From: Actinomycetes bacterium
GTDB taxonomy: Bacteria; Actinomycetota; Acidimicrobiia; Acidimicrobiales; Palsa-688
Direction: 5' to 3'
Assembly (NCBI GenBank): GCA_021808425.1
Contig: JAKBBS010000247.1
Coordinates: forward strand, 1-5,018
DNA length: 5,018 nucleotides
This document shows positions 1 through 5,018 of the stretch, one piece after another; the first letter of the stretch is position 1; the number at the start of each line of letters is the position of its first letter. Below the pieces are notes generated by a model that saw nothing but the letters and a program-made list of their open reading frames with translations, ran no database searches and had not been told where the DNA came from. A program made the translations under genes and the position numbers.

Positions 1-29
1 TGTTTTGGCTGAACGCGAGAGATCCCTGG
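1..29 (+). promoter_or_regulatory. 3' end of the pyr operon mRNA leader (partial)
   Basis: These bases precede the attenuator-like hairpin and are most likely the tail of the untranslated pyr leader. In PyrR-regulated operons the leader carries a PyrR-binding stem-loop and an antiterminator upstream of a terminator; nearly all of that would be to the left of this window. I do not see a convincing PyrR-binding loop consensus in the visible bases. A TTG at 5-7 is in frame with pyrR, but translating from it would encode the hairpin and about 22 residues that do not resemble PyrR. No promoter is visible. Confidence 0.4.
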
Positions 30-51
30 CGCCCCCGTATGGGGGCGTTTT
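30..51 (+). terminator. Intrinsic terminator / probable pyr attenuator
   Basis: A perfect 7-bp all-G/C stem (CGCCCCC at 30-36 with GGGGGCG at 41-47) closes a 4-base loop (GTAT) and is followed at once by TTTT (48-51), then CGTT. G28 and G29 could add two G-U pairs at the base of the stem. This is the form of a Rho-independent terminator. It sits 20 bp before the likely pyrR start codon, where a PyrR/UMP-controlled attenuator is expected. The U-tract is short, so termination could be partial. That it is conditional is inferred from the neighbouring PyrR gene; the matching antiterminator is not visible here. Confidence 0.75.
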
Positions 52-70
52 CGTTGCCCGGACCACGGTG

Positions 71-574
71 ATGGACGCCGAGGACGTCCGACGTGCGACG
101 TGGCGCATGGCGCACGAGATCATCGAACGCAACCGTGACGTCTCCGGTCTTGTCCTGGTGGCCCTGCAGACGGGCGGGGTGTGGATCGCCCAGGCCCTCG
201 GGCGTGTGATAGGCGAAGTGAGCGGGCAGGAGGTGACCATCGGAAGCCTCGACGTCGCCTTTTACCGTGACGACATCGGGCTGCGACCGGTCTTAGCCGA
301 GGCGACCACGGACATGCCCGCCGAGCTCACCGGTGCGACGGTGGTGCTCGTCGACGACGTGCTTTTCACCGGCCGCACCATCCGCGCGGCGCTGAACGCC
401 CTGAGCGACTACGGCAGGGCTCGCGCCGTCCAGCTGGCGGTCATGGTCGACCGGGGCCACCGGGAGCTTCCCATCCGGCCCGACTATGTGGGAAAAAATC
501 TGCCGACGCGCCGCGACGAGATGGTCGACGCTACTCCCGACGGCGTCGTCATCGGCGACGTGGTCAAGCAGTGA
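71..574 (+). CDS. pyrR: Bifunctional pyr operon attenuation regulator / uracil phosphoribosyltransferase PyrR
   Basis: PyrR binds pyr mRNA leaders when UMP is abundant and lowers expression of the operon; many members also make UMP from uracil and PRPP. From ATG 71 the protein has 167 residues, slightly shorter than the usual ~180. Visible features: helix 1 with RRATWRMAHEIIERN (about 7-21), YRDD at 65-68, the PRPP-binding motif VVLVDDVLFTGRT at 91-103, and DRGHRELPIR at 127-136 followed by DYVGKN. The His of helix 1 (H15) and the two Arg (R131, R136) matching residues implicated in RNA binding in Bacillus subtilis PyrR are kept. Oddities: the phosphate-loop motif usually written TRG reads TGG (34-36), and the C-terminal hairpin is shortened. 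The start is uncertain: GTG 68 is equally possible, and a TTG at 5 would run through the terminator hairpin. No clear Shine-Dalgarno precedes 68 or 71. The gene ends in TGATG, shared with pyrB. Confidence 0.93.
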   Translation: MDAEDVRRATWRMAHEIIERNRDVSGLVLVALQTGGVWIAQALGRVIGEVSGQEVTIGSLDVAFYRDDIGLRPVLAEATTDMPAELTGATVVLVDDVLFTGRTIRAALNALSDYGRARAVQLAVMVDRGHRELPIRPDYVGKNLPTRRDEMVDATPDGVVIGDVVKQ

Positions 575-1590
575 TGACGCTCAGCGACACCGCCGTCGTC
601 GAGGCCGGGGAGGCCAAGCAGCGACGGCACCTTCTTGGGATCGCGGACCTGGGTGTGTCGGGCATCAGGGAGGTTCTCCGTCTCGCCGACCGTTTCGGCG
701 AAGTCAACCGCAGGCCGATCCCCAAAGTGCCCGCACTTCGCGGCAAGACCGTCGTCAACATGTTCTTCGAGGACTCGACTCGCACACGCCTCAGCTTCGA
801 CACCGCCGCCCGGCGGTTATCGGCAGACGTCATGACATTTTCCGCTTCGGCGTCGTCGCTCAACAAGGGCGAGTCGCTGCGAGACACCGTCGAGACGATC
901 GAGGCGATGGGCGTCGACGCGGTAGTCGTCCGCCACGCATCATCGGGGGTCCCGTGGCAGATCGCTGCGTGGCTGCACCACGCGGCGGTCGTCAACGCCG
1001 GCGACGGATGGCACGAGCATCCGACGCAGGCGCTCCTCGACTGCTACACGATCGCCACCGAATCGCCTGTGCTAGCCGGCAGGGGCGGCCACGGCATGGG
1101 CGGGGCCGACTTCGACGGCTTGCATATCGGCATCGTCGGTGACATAAGCCACAGCCGGGTCGCACGCTCCGATGTGGCAGCGATGAGCGCCCTCGGAGCC
1201 AGGATCACTCTCGTCGCACCGCCGACCCTCCTGCCGGCCTCGCTGGCCGGGTGGCCTGTCGATGTGTCAAACGAGCTCGACGCTCTTCTTGCGCACCTCG
1301 ACGTGATCTACGTGTTGCGCCTGCAGCGCGAGCGCACCACCGAATCTCTGTTGCCGTCGCTTCGTGAATACTCCGCGACGTACGGGTTGAGCTCCAAGCG
1401 GGCGGACGCGCTCAGCCCTCACGCGCTGATCATGCATCCCGGCCCAGCAAATTTGGGAGTCGAGATCGACTCGGAGGTAACGCGCAGGGCGAACTCGGTG
1501 ATATCGACGCAGGTCGCAAACGGGGTAGCTGTGAGGATGGCCGTCTTGTACCTGCTTTTAGGTTCGGGGGTGGATCTTGCGGTCTCGTGA
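574..1590 (+). CDS. pyrB: Aspartate carbamoyltransferase catalytic subunit PyrB
   Basis: PyrB joins carbamoyl phosphate and L-aspartate to give N-carbamoyl-L-aspartate, the committed step of pyrimidine synthesis in the cytoplasm. From ATG 574 it has 338 residues, longer than the typical 305-315. Carbamoyl-phosphate contacts are intact: FEDSTRTR with STRTR at 68-72, the mobile-loop Lys98 in LNKGES, His121 and HPTQ at 149-152. SRVARS (about 194-199), the aspartate-site RLQRE (249-253) and HPGP (288-291) follow. The extra length comes from an N-terminal extension and a Gly-rich insert around 168-182, just before the second-domain strand (IGIVGD). The expected NRG after HPGP reads NLG. No pyrI regulatory subunit is present here. 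The start overlaps the pyrR stop (TGATG); a GTG at 571 directly before is an alternative. With no obvious Shine-Dalgarno, translation is probably coupled to pyrR. Confidence 0.96.
   Translation: MTLSDTAVVEAGEAKQRRHLLGIADLGVSGIREVLRLADRFGEVNRRPIPKVPALRGKTVVNMFFEDSTRTRLSFDTAARRLSADVMTFSASASSLNKGESLRDTVETIEAMGVDAVVVRHASSGVPWQIAAWLHHAAVVNAGDGWHEHPTQALLDCYTIATESPVLAGRGGHGMGGADFDGLHIGIVGDISHSRVARSDVAAMSALGARITLVAPPTLLPASLAGWPVDVSNELDALLAHLDVIYVLRLQRERTTESLLPSLREYSATYGLSSKRADALSPHALIMHPGPANLGVEIDSEVTRRANSVISTQVANGVAVRMAVLYLLLGSGVDLAVS
1565..1570 (+). promoter_or_regulatory. Likely ribosome binding site of pyrC
   Basis: A G-run (about 1566-1570) within the end of pyrB lies six bases before the TTG at 1577. 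It resembles the G-rich core of a Shine-Dalgarno site and supports TTG 1577 as the pyrC start. No other ATG, GTG or TTG is in frame before the family homology begins. Confidence 0.5.
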
Positions 1591-2878
1591 TGACCGGCCG
1601 GTCCTCATCCGCGGAGGGCGCGTCGTCGACTCGACGGGGTCCCGCCCCGTCGACGTGCTCGTCGTCGACGGGGCGATAGCCGCCGTCGGAGACGTCGCGG
1701 GTGTAGCCCCGGGGACCTCTTTGGTCCTCGACGCGTCGGGTTGCATTGTCGCCCCCGGCCTCGTCGACCTTCACACGCACCTGCGCGAGCCGGGCAGGGA
1801 GGACGCCGAGACGGTCGAGACCGGCGCTCGCGCCGCTGCACTCGGTGGCTTCACCGCCGTTGTCGCCATGCCGAACACCGAGCCGGCCATGGACAACGCG
1901 TCGATCGTCAGCCGTGTCTTAGACCTCGGGGTGCGCTCGTGCTGCGAAGTGTTCCCTGCGGGTGCGATCACGGTCGGCCGCGCCGGAAAGCAGCTGGCCC
2001 CGATGGCGGAGATGGCAGCGCTCGGGGTGAAGATCTTCACCGACGACGGCAACGGCGTCCAAGACGCCCGGCTGATGCGAAGGGCTATGGAGTACTCGAC
2101 AGCTCTCGGCGTCACACTCGCCGAGCACTGCGAGGACGCAGCGCTGGCCGCCGGCGGGCACATGCACGAGGGGGAGTGGTCGGCGCGCCTCGGCCTCGCC
2201 GGCCAACCCGCCGAGGCGGAAGAGCTGATGGTTATGAGAGACCTCGCTCTAGCGCGCCTGAGCGGGGCGAAACTTCACTTCCTTCACCTCTCCACCGCCG
2301 GCTCTCTGGCGATGGTCGCCGCGGCGAAGCGGAGCGGTATGTCGGTGACAGCGGAAGTCACCCCGCATCATTTCACGCTCACCGATGCGTCCGTGGCCTC
2401 CTATGACCCGGTGTTCAAAGTGAACCCGCCTCTTCGAAGCGACGCAGACGTCGCTGCGGTCAAGGCTGCGCTCGCGGACGGCACCGCGGATGCGATAGCT
2501 ACCGACCACGCACCGCATCCAGCCCACACGAAGGAGGCCCCTTTCGATGCCGCCCCGCCCGGAATGCTCGGCCTCGAGACGGCTCTGGCACTTGCTATGA
2601 CAGAACTTGACATGCCGATCGAGAAGGTGCTCAGGGCGATGTCGTGGAAGCCGTCGACGATCGCGGGAATCGGCGGGTCACACGGCGGACCTGTCGCAGT
2701 CGGCCGGGCGGCGAACCTGTGCGTCATCGACCCGCTGCAGCGCTGGGTCGTAGACGCCGGCCAAACCGCGAGCAAAAGCCGTAACAACCCCTACGCGGGT
2801 CGTGAGCTGACCGGCCGTGTGCGCCACACGGTGTGCCGAGGCGAAGCGGTAGTAGTAGGCGGGGAGGCGCAGCGATGA
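1577..2878 (+). CDS. pyrC: Dihydroorotase PyrC (class I, zinc amidohydrolase)
   Basis: PyrC reversibly cyclises N-carbamoyl-L-aspartate to L-dihydroorotate. The 433-residue length fits class I bacterial dihydroorotases (about 425-430). The amidohydrolase landmarks are all present: the metal-binding DLHTHLREPG with H66 and H68, MPNTEP (98-103), FTDDGNGVQ with D156/D157 supplying the Asp that replaces the carbamylated Lys of other classes, EHCED with H184, HFLHLST with H237, PHHFTLTD (264-270), VNPPLR with substrate-contacting N283, and the catalytic TDHAPH with D310. The C-terminus (NNPYAGRELTGRV) closes the composite beta domain seen in this class. The enzyme therefore looks active, unlike the zinc-less PyrC-like subunits of some ATCases. 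The start is a TTG inside pyrB, giving a 14-bp overlap; it is the only in-frame start that keeps the VLIRGGRVVD first strand. A repeat with alternative hairpins lies near its 5' end. Confidence 0.96.
   Translation: MRSRDDRPVLIRGGRVVDSTGSRPVDVLVVDGAIAAVGDVAGVAPGTSLVLDASGCIVAPGLVDLHTHLREPGREDAETVETGARAAALGGFTAVVAMPNTEPAMDNASIVSRVLDLGVRSCCEVFPAGAITVGRAGKQLAPMAEMAALGVKIFTDDGNGVQDARLMRRAMEYSTALGVTLAEHCEDAALAAGGHMHEGEWSARLGLAGQPAEAEELMVMRDLALARLSGAKLHFLHLSTAGSLAMVAAAKRSGMSVTAEVTPHHFTLTDASVASYDPVFKVNPPLRSDADVAAVKAALADGTADAIATDHAPHPAHTKEAPFDAAPPGMLGLETALALAMTELDMPIEKVLRAMSWKPSTIAGIGGSHGGPVAVGRAANLCVIDPLQRWVVDAGQTASKSRNNPYAGRELTGRVRHTVCRGEAVVVGGEAQR
1631..1675 (+). repeat. Three-copy inverted/direct repeat with alternative hairpins
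   Basis: The 9-mer TCGACGGGG occurs at 1631-1639 and again at 1665-1673, with its reverse complement CCCCGTCGA between them at 1645-1653. The middle copy can pair with the left one (9 bp, 5-base loop) or, over a longer stretch, with the right one (1643-1654 with 1664-1675, 12 bp perfect, 9-base loop). The two hairpins exclude each other. The sequence lies inside pyrC codons (about STGSRPVDVLVVDGA). No T-run follows, so it is not a plain terminator. Function is unknown; chance in GC-rich coding DNA is possible. Confidence 0.6.
2861..2867 (+). promoter_or_regulatory. Strong ribosome binding site of carA
   Basis: GGGGAGG lies seven bases before the ATG at 2875, inside the last codons of pyrC. 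It is the clearest Shine-Dalgarno in the window. It fixes the carA start at 2875 over an in-frame GTG at 2833 deeper in pyrC. Confidence 0.8.
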
Positions 2879-3972
2879 CAGAAGCCCTGCTCGTCCTCGC
2901 AGACGGCACGACCTTCGAAGGCGAAGCGGCCGGATGGTGGGATCCAGACGACGTGCGCCCCGCCACGGGCGAGGTGGTCTTCAACACTTCCCTAACCGGC
3001 TACCAGGAGATCCTCACCGATCCGTCCTACGCAGGCCAGATCGTCTGCTTCACATACCCCCACATCGGCAACTACGGCATTTCCCCCGACGACTACGAAA
3101 GCTCGCGCTCGTGGGCCCGCGGTGTGATTGCGAGAGATTTCGCTTCGCGCCCGAGCAACGCCCGCTCGACGATGTCGATCGGCGAGTTCTTCGACAAGGA
3201 GCGCCTTGCGGCTATTACCGGCATCGACACGCGGCGACTGACCCGCCACATCCGCCGGGCAGGGGCGATGCCCGCCGCCTTCGGGCCGGTCGCCGGCCCG
3301 CTCGCCCTCGCCAAGGCCGACCTGGAGGCTGCAGCCGGCCGGGAGCCTGGAACCGACGGCATAGATCTGGCATCTCAAGTAACAACACAGTCGCCGTACG
3401 CGACGGGGTCGGGGGCCTTGTCGGTCGTAGCCTACGATTTCGGTATCAAACGCAGCATCCTCGCGCAGCTGTCCGCCATTGCGACCGTCGAGGTCGTTCC
3501 TGCGTCGAGCACCGCAGCCGAGGTGCTCGCAAGGCAACCCGACGGCGTGTTTCTCTCCAACGGCCCCGGGGATCCCGCCGCAGTCGGCTACGCGTCGGCG
3601 CAGATAGCCGAGCTTCTCGGCAAGGTGCCGGTGTTCGGCATCTGCCTCGGCCATCAGCTGATGGCGTTGGCCCTCGGGGGGAGCACCTACAAGCTCGCGT
3701 TTGGCCACCACGGGGGGAACCATCCGGTGAGGCGTCTGTCGAGCTCAACTGTCGAGATCACCGCGCAGAACCACAACTACGCCGTGGCTGCTGACAGTAT
3801 CAGCGCAGCTGAGGTCACCCACGTCAACTTAAACGACGGTGTCATCGAGGGTTTCGCGATGTCGGAGCTTCGCTGCTTCGGCGTGCAGTACCATCCCGAG
3901 GCGGGGCCGGGTCCGCACGAGGCGAGGTACCTTTTCTCCGAGTTCGACAAGCTGATGAGAGAGGGCCGCTAG
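2875..3972 (+). CDS. carA: Carbamoyl-phosphate synthase small (glutaminase) subunit CarA
   Basis: CarA hydrolyses glutamine and channels ammonia to CarB for carbamoyl phosphate synthesis. From ATG 2875 it has 365 residues, normal for the family. The N-terminal CPSase small-chain domain shows GEVVFNTSLTGYQEILTDPSY (32-52), FTYPHIGNYG (59-68) and GIDTRRLTRHIR (116-127). A linker rich in Ala, Gly and Pro (about 130-160) leads to the class I glutamine amidotransferase domain: VVAYDFGIKRSI (184-195), LSNGPGDP (227-234), the nucleophile Cys257 in FGICLGHQ, FGHHGGNHPV (276-285), AQNHNYAV (297-304) and His340/Glu342 in QYHPEAGPGPHEA. The catalytic triad is complete. The ATG overlaps the pyrC stop by four bases (ATGA) and has a strong Shine-Dalgarno. 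The TAG stop abuts carB exactly, which fits equal production of the two subunits. The product also feeds arginine synthesis unless a second synthase exists. Confidence 0.97.
   Translation: MTEALLVLADGTTFEGEAAGWWDPDDVRPATGEVVFNTSLTGYQEILTDPSYAGQIVCFTYPHIGNYGISPDDYESSRSWARGVIARDFASRPSNARSTMSIGEFFDKERLAAITGIDTRRLTRHIRRAGAMPAAFGPVAGPLALAKADLEAAAGREPGTDGIDLASQVTTQSPYATGSGALSVVAYDFGIKRSILAQLSAIATVEVVPASSTAAEVLARQPDGVFLSNGPGDPAAVGYASAQIAELLGKVPVFGICLGHQLMALALGGSTYKLAFGHHGGNHPVRRLSSSTVEITAQNHNYAVAADSISAAEVTHVNLNDGVIEGFAMSELRCFGVQYHPEAGPGPHEARYLFSEFDKLMREGR
3959..3964 (+). promoter_or_regulatory. Ribosome binding site of carB
   Basis: GAGAGG, within a longer purine run at 3957-3965 at the end of carA, lies eight bases before the ATG at 3973. 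It supports that start, which also matches the family N-terminus (MPRRDDI). Confidence 0.6.
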
Positions 3973-5018
3973 ATGCCACGGCGCGACGACATCGAAAGCG
4001 TGCTGGTGATAGGCAGCGGCCCGATCGTGATCGGCCAGGCGTGCGAGTTCGACTACTCGGGGACCCAGGCGTGCCGCGTGCTCGCCGCCGAGGGCTACCG
4101 GGTGATACTCGCCAACTCGAATCCCGCGACGATCATGACCGATCCTGCGATGGCGGACCGGACGTACGTGGAACCGCTGACCCCCGAGGTGCTGGAGGCG
4201 ATCGTCGAGCGCGAACGCCCCGACGCGGTGCTTCCCACCCTCGGCGGCCAGACGGCCCTCAATCTCGCGATGGCGCTACACGAGCGGGGGGTCTTCGAGC
4301 GCTACGGCGTCGAGATGATCGGGGCCAAGCCCGACGCAATTGCTACAGCCGAGGACCGTGAGCGCTTCAAGGCTGCGATGACCGAGATTGGCCTGGCGGT
4401 GCCAGAATCCGGCTTCGCGTACAACCTGGATGAGGCGCTGGCCGTGGGTGAGTCGATCGGCTACCCGCTGATCGTGCGACCTTCCTACATTCTAGGCGGG
4501 GCCGGGACCGGGATCGCCTGGAGCCGGGGTGAGCTGGAGGGCATAGCGGCGGCCGGTCTCGCAGCGAGCCCGATCTCGGAGATTCTCGTCGAGCGTTCGA
4601 TCGCCGGGTGGAAAGAATACGAGCTCGAAGTGATGCGCGACCGGGCGGACAACTGTGTGATCGTCTGCTCGATCGAGAACTTCGATCCGATGGGCGTGCA
4701 CACAGGCGATTCGATCACCGTCGCCCCCGCCCAGACGCTGTCGGACGTCGAGTACCAAAAGATGCGCGACGACGCTTTTCGTTGCATCCGCCGGATCGGC
4801 GTCGAGACGGGTGGGTCGAACATCCAGTTCGCGGTGAACCCGGCGAACGGCGACCAGGTCGTGATCGAGATGAATCCCCGTGTGAGCCGTTCGAGCGCAT
4901 TGGCGAGCAAGGCCACGGGCTTCCCGATCGCGAAGATAGCTGCGCGCCTTGCAGTCGGCTACACCCTCGACGAGATCGCAAACGACATTACCGGCGAGAC
5001 GCCCGCCAGTTTCGAGCC
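3973..5018 (+). CDS. carB: Carbamoyl-phosphate synthase large subunit CarB (N-terminal third, cut by window end)
   Basis: CarB builds carbamoyl phosphate from bicarbonate, CarA-derived ammonia and two ATP. The frame runs open from ATG 3973 to the last base, giving 348 residues of a protein usually about 1,070-1,100 long; the truncation is only the window edge. This is the first (carboxyphosphate) ATP-grasp half: [16 protein letters not shown] (15-30), [11 protein letters not shown] (48-58), [11 protein letters not shown] (88-98), [16 protein letters not shown] (167-182), [20 protein letters not shown] (235-254) and [20 protein letters not shown] (299-318). The spacing matches Escherichia coli CarB so closely that its ATP- and metal-site residues fall at the same numbers: R129, R169, E208, E215, H243, Q285, E299 and N301. 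The glycine loop reads GGAGTGIA where GGxGGGIA is usual. The start abuts the carA stop with no gap. The second ATP-grasp half and the allosteric domain lie outside, so effector response cannot be judged. Confidence 0.97.
   Translation, partial: MPRRDDIESVLVIGSGPIVIGQACEFDYSGTQACRVLAAEGYRVILANSNPATIMTDPAMADRTYVEPLTPEVLEAIVERERPDAVLPTLGGQTALNLAMALHERGVFERYGVEMIGAKPDAIATAEDRERFKAAMTEIGLAVPESGFAYNLDEALAVGESIGYPLIVRPSYILGGAGTGIAWSRGELEGIAAAGLAASPISEILVERSIAGWKEYELEVMRDRADNCVIVCSIENFDPMGVHTGDSITVAPAQTLSDVEYQKMRDDAFRCIRRIGVETGGSNIQFAVNPANGDQVVIEMNPRVSRSSALASKATGFPIAKIAARLAVGYTLDEIANDITGETPASFE

Noticed and set aside
486..1142. 218-codon plus-strand open frame overlapping the end of pyrR and the first half of pyrB
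   Set aside because: Its translation is Arg-rich and resembles no family, while the overlapping frames encode clear PyrR and PyrB.
2839..2929. Direct repeat AGGCGAAGCGG at 2839-2849 and 2919-2929, spanning the pyrC/carA junction
   Set aside because: Both copies encode ordinary family-consistent residues in each gene, and an 11-bp match 80 bp apart in similar-codon DNA can arise by chance; there is no sign of a mobile element or attachment site.
3282..3300. Perfect 8-bp hairpin (CGGGCCGG / CCGGCCCG, 3-base loop) within carA
   Set aside because: It lies in the Ala/Gly/Pro-rich linker codons, has no T-run and is the kind of structure expected in GC-rich coding DNA.
3673..3721. GHHGGNHPV in CarA, which at first seemed a change from GHRG
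   Set aside because: The same His-containing form is known from E. coli CarA, so it is normal variation.
4490..4520. CarB glycine loop GGAGTGIA instead of GGxGGGIA
   Set aside because: A mild substitution in an otherwise canonical ATP-grasp site with all metal and ATP residues present; not enough to suggest altered function.
4485..4981. Long open frames on the minus strand opposite carB
   Set aside because: They lie opposite the strongly conserved carB frame, show Arg/Ser-rich low-quality translations and have no family features; they are by-products of high GC.

Overview
This window holds the 5' part of a de novo pyrimidine (UMP) biosynthesis operon. All genes are on the + strand, in the order pyrR - pyrB - pyrC - carA - carB, and carB is cut off by the right edge. 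The DNA is G+C-rich, with strong G/C preference at third codon positions. The gene order resembles the pyr operons of Actinobacteria such as Mycobacterium and Streptomyces, so I infer a high-GC actinobacterium, possibly a deep-branching class such as Acidimicrobiia. That placement is an inference from GC, gene order and protein character; no search was run.

Left edge (1-70): the end of an untranslated leader containing a compact, terminator-like hairpin (30-47, followed by TTTT) just ahead of pyrR. PyrR is a UMP-sensing RNA-binding attenuation protein, so this hairpin is best read as the operon's attenuator. The upstream part of the leader, where the PyrR-binding element should lie, is outside the window. 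The reading frame is open through the hairpin from a TTG at position 5, but the PyrR family match begins at about position 68-71, so I start the gene at ATG 71.

Body (71-5018): five genes with no intergenic space. pyrR/pyrB share one base (TGATG), pyrB/pyrC overlap by 14 bp, pyrC/carA overlap by 4 bp (ATGA) and carA/carB abut exactly. This predicts one polycistronic mRNA with translational coupling. CarA and CarB make carbamoyl phosphate from glutamine, bicarbonate and ATP. PyrB condenses it with aspartate. PyrC cyclises the product to dihydroorotate. Later steps (pyrD, pyrE, pyrF) are not visible and may lie downstream or elsewhere.

The catalytic motifs of all four enzymes are intact. The points worth a second look are the attenuator hairpin hugging the pyrR start, a Gly in place of the usual Arg in PyrR's phosphate-loop TRG motif, a Gly-rich insert in PyrB, and a three-copy inverted/direct repeat at the start of pyrC that can form two mutually exclusive hairpins. 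I see no novel defence, mobile or RNA system here. No tRNA, rRNA, CRISPR, insertion sequence or minus-strand gene is supported.
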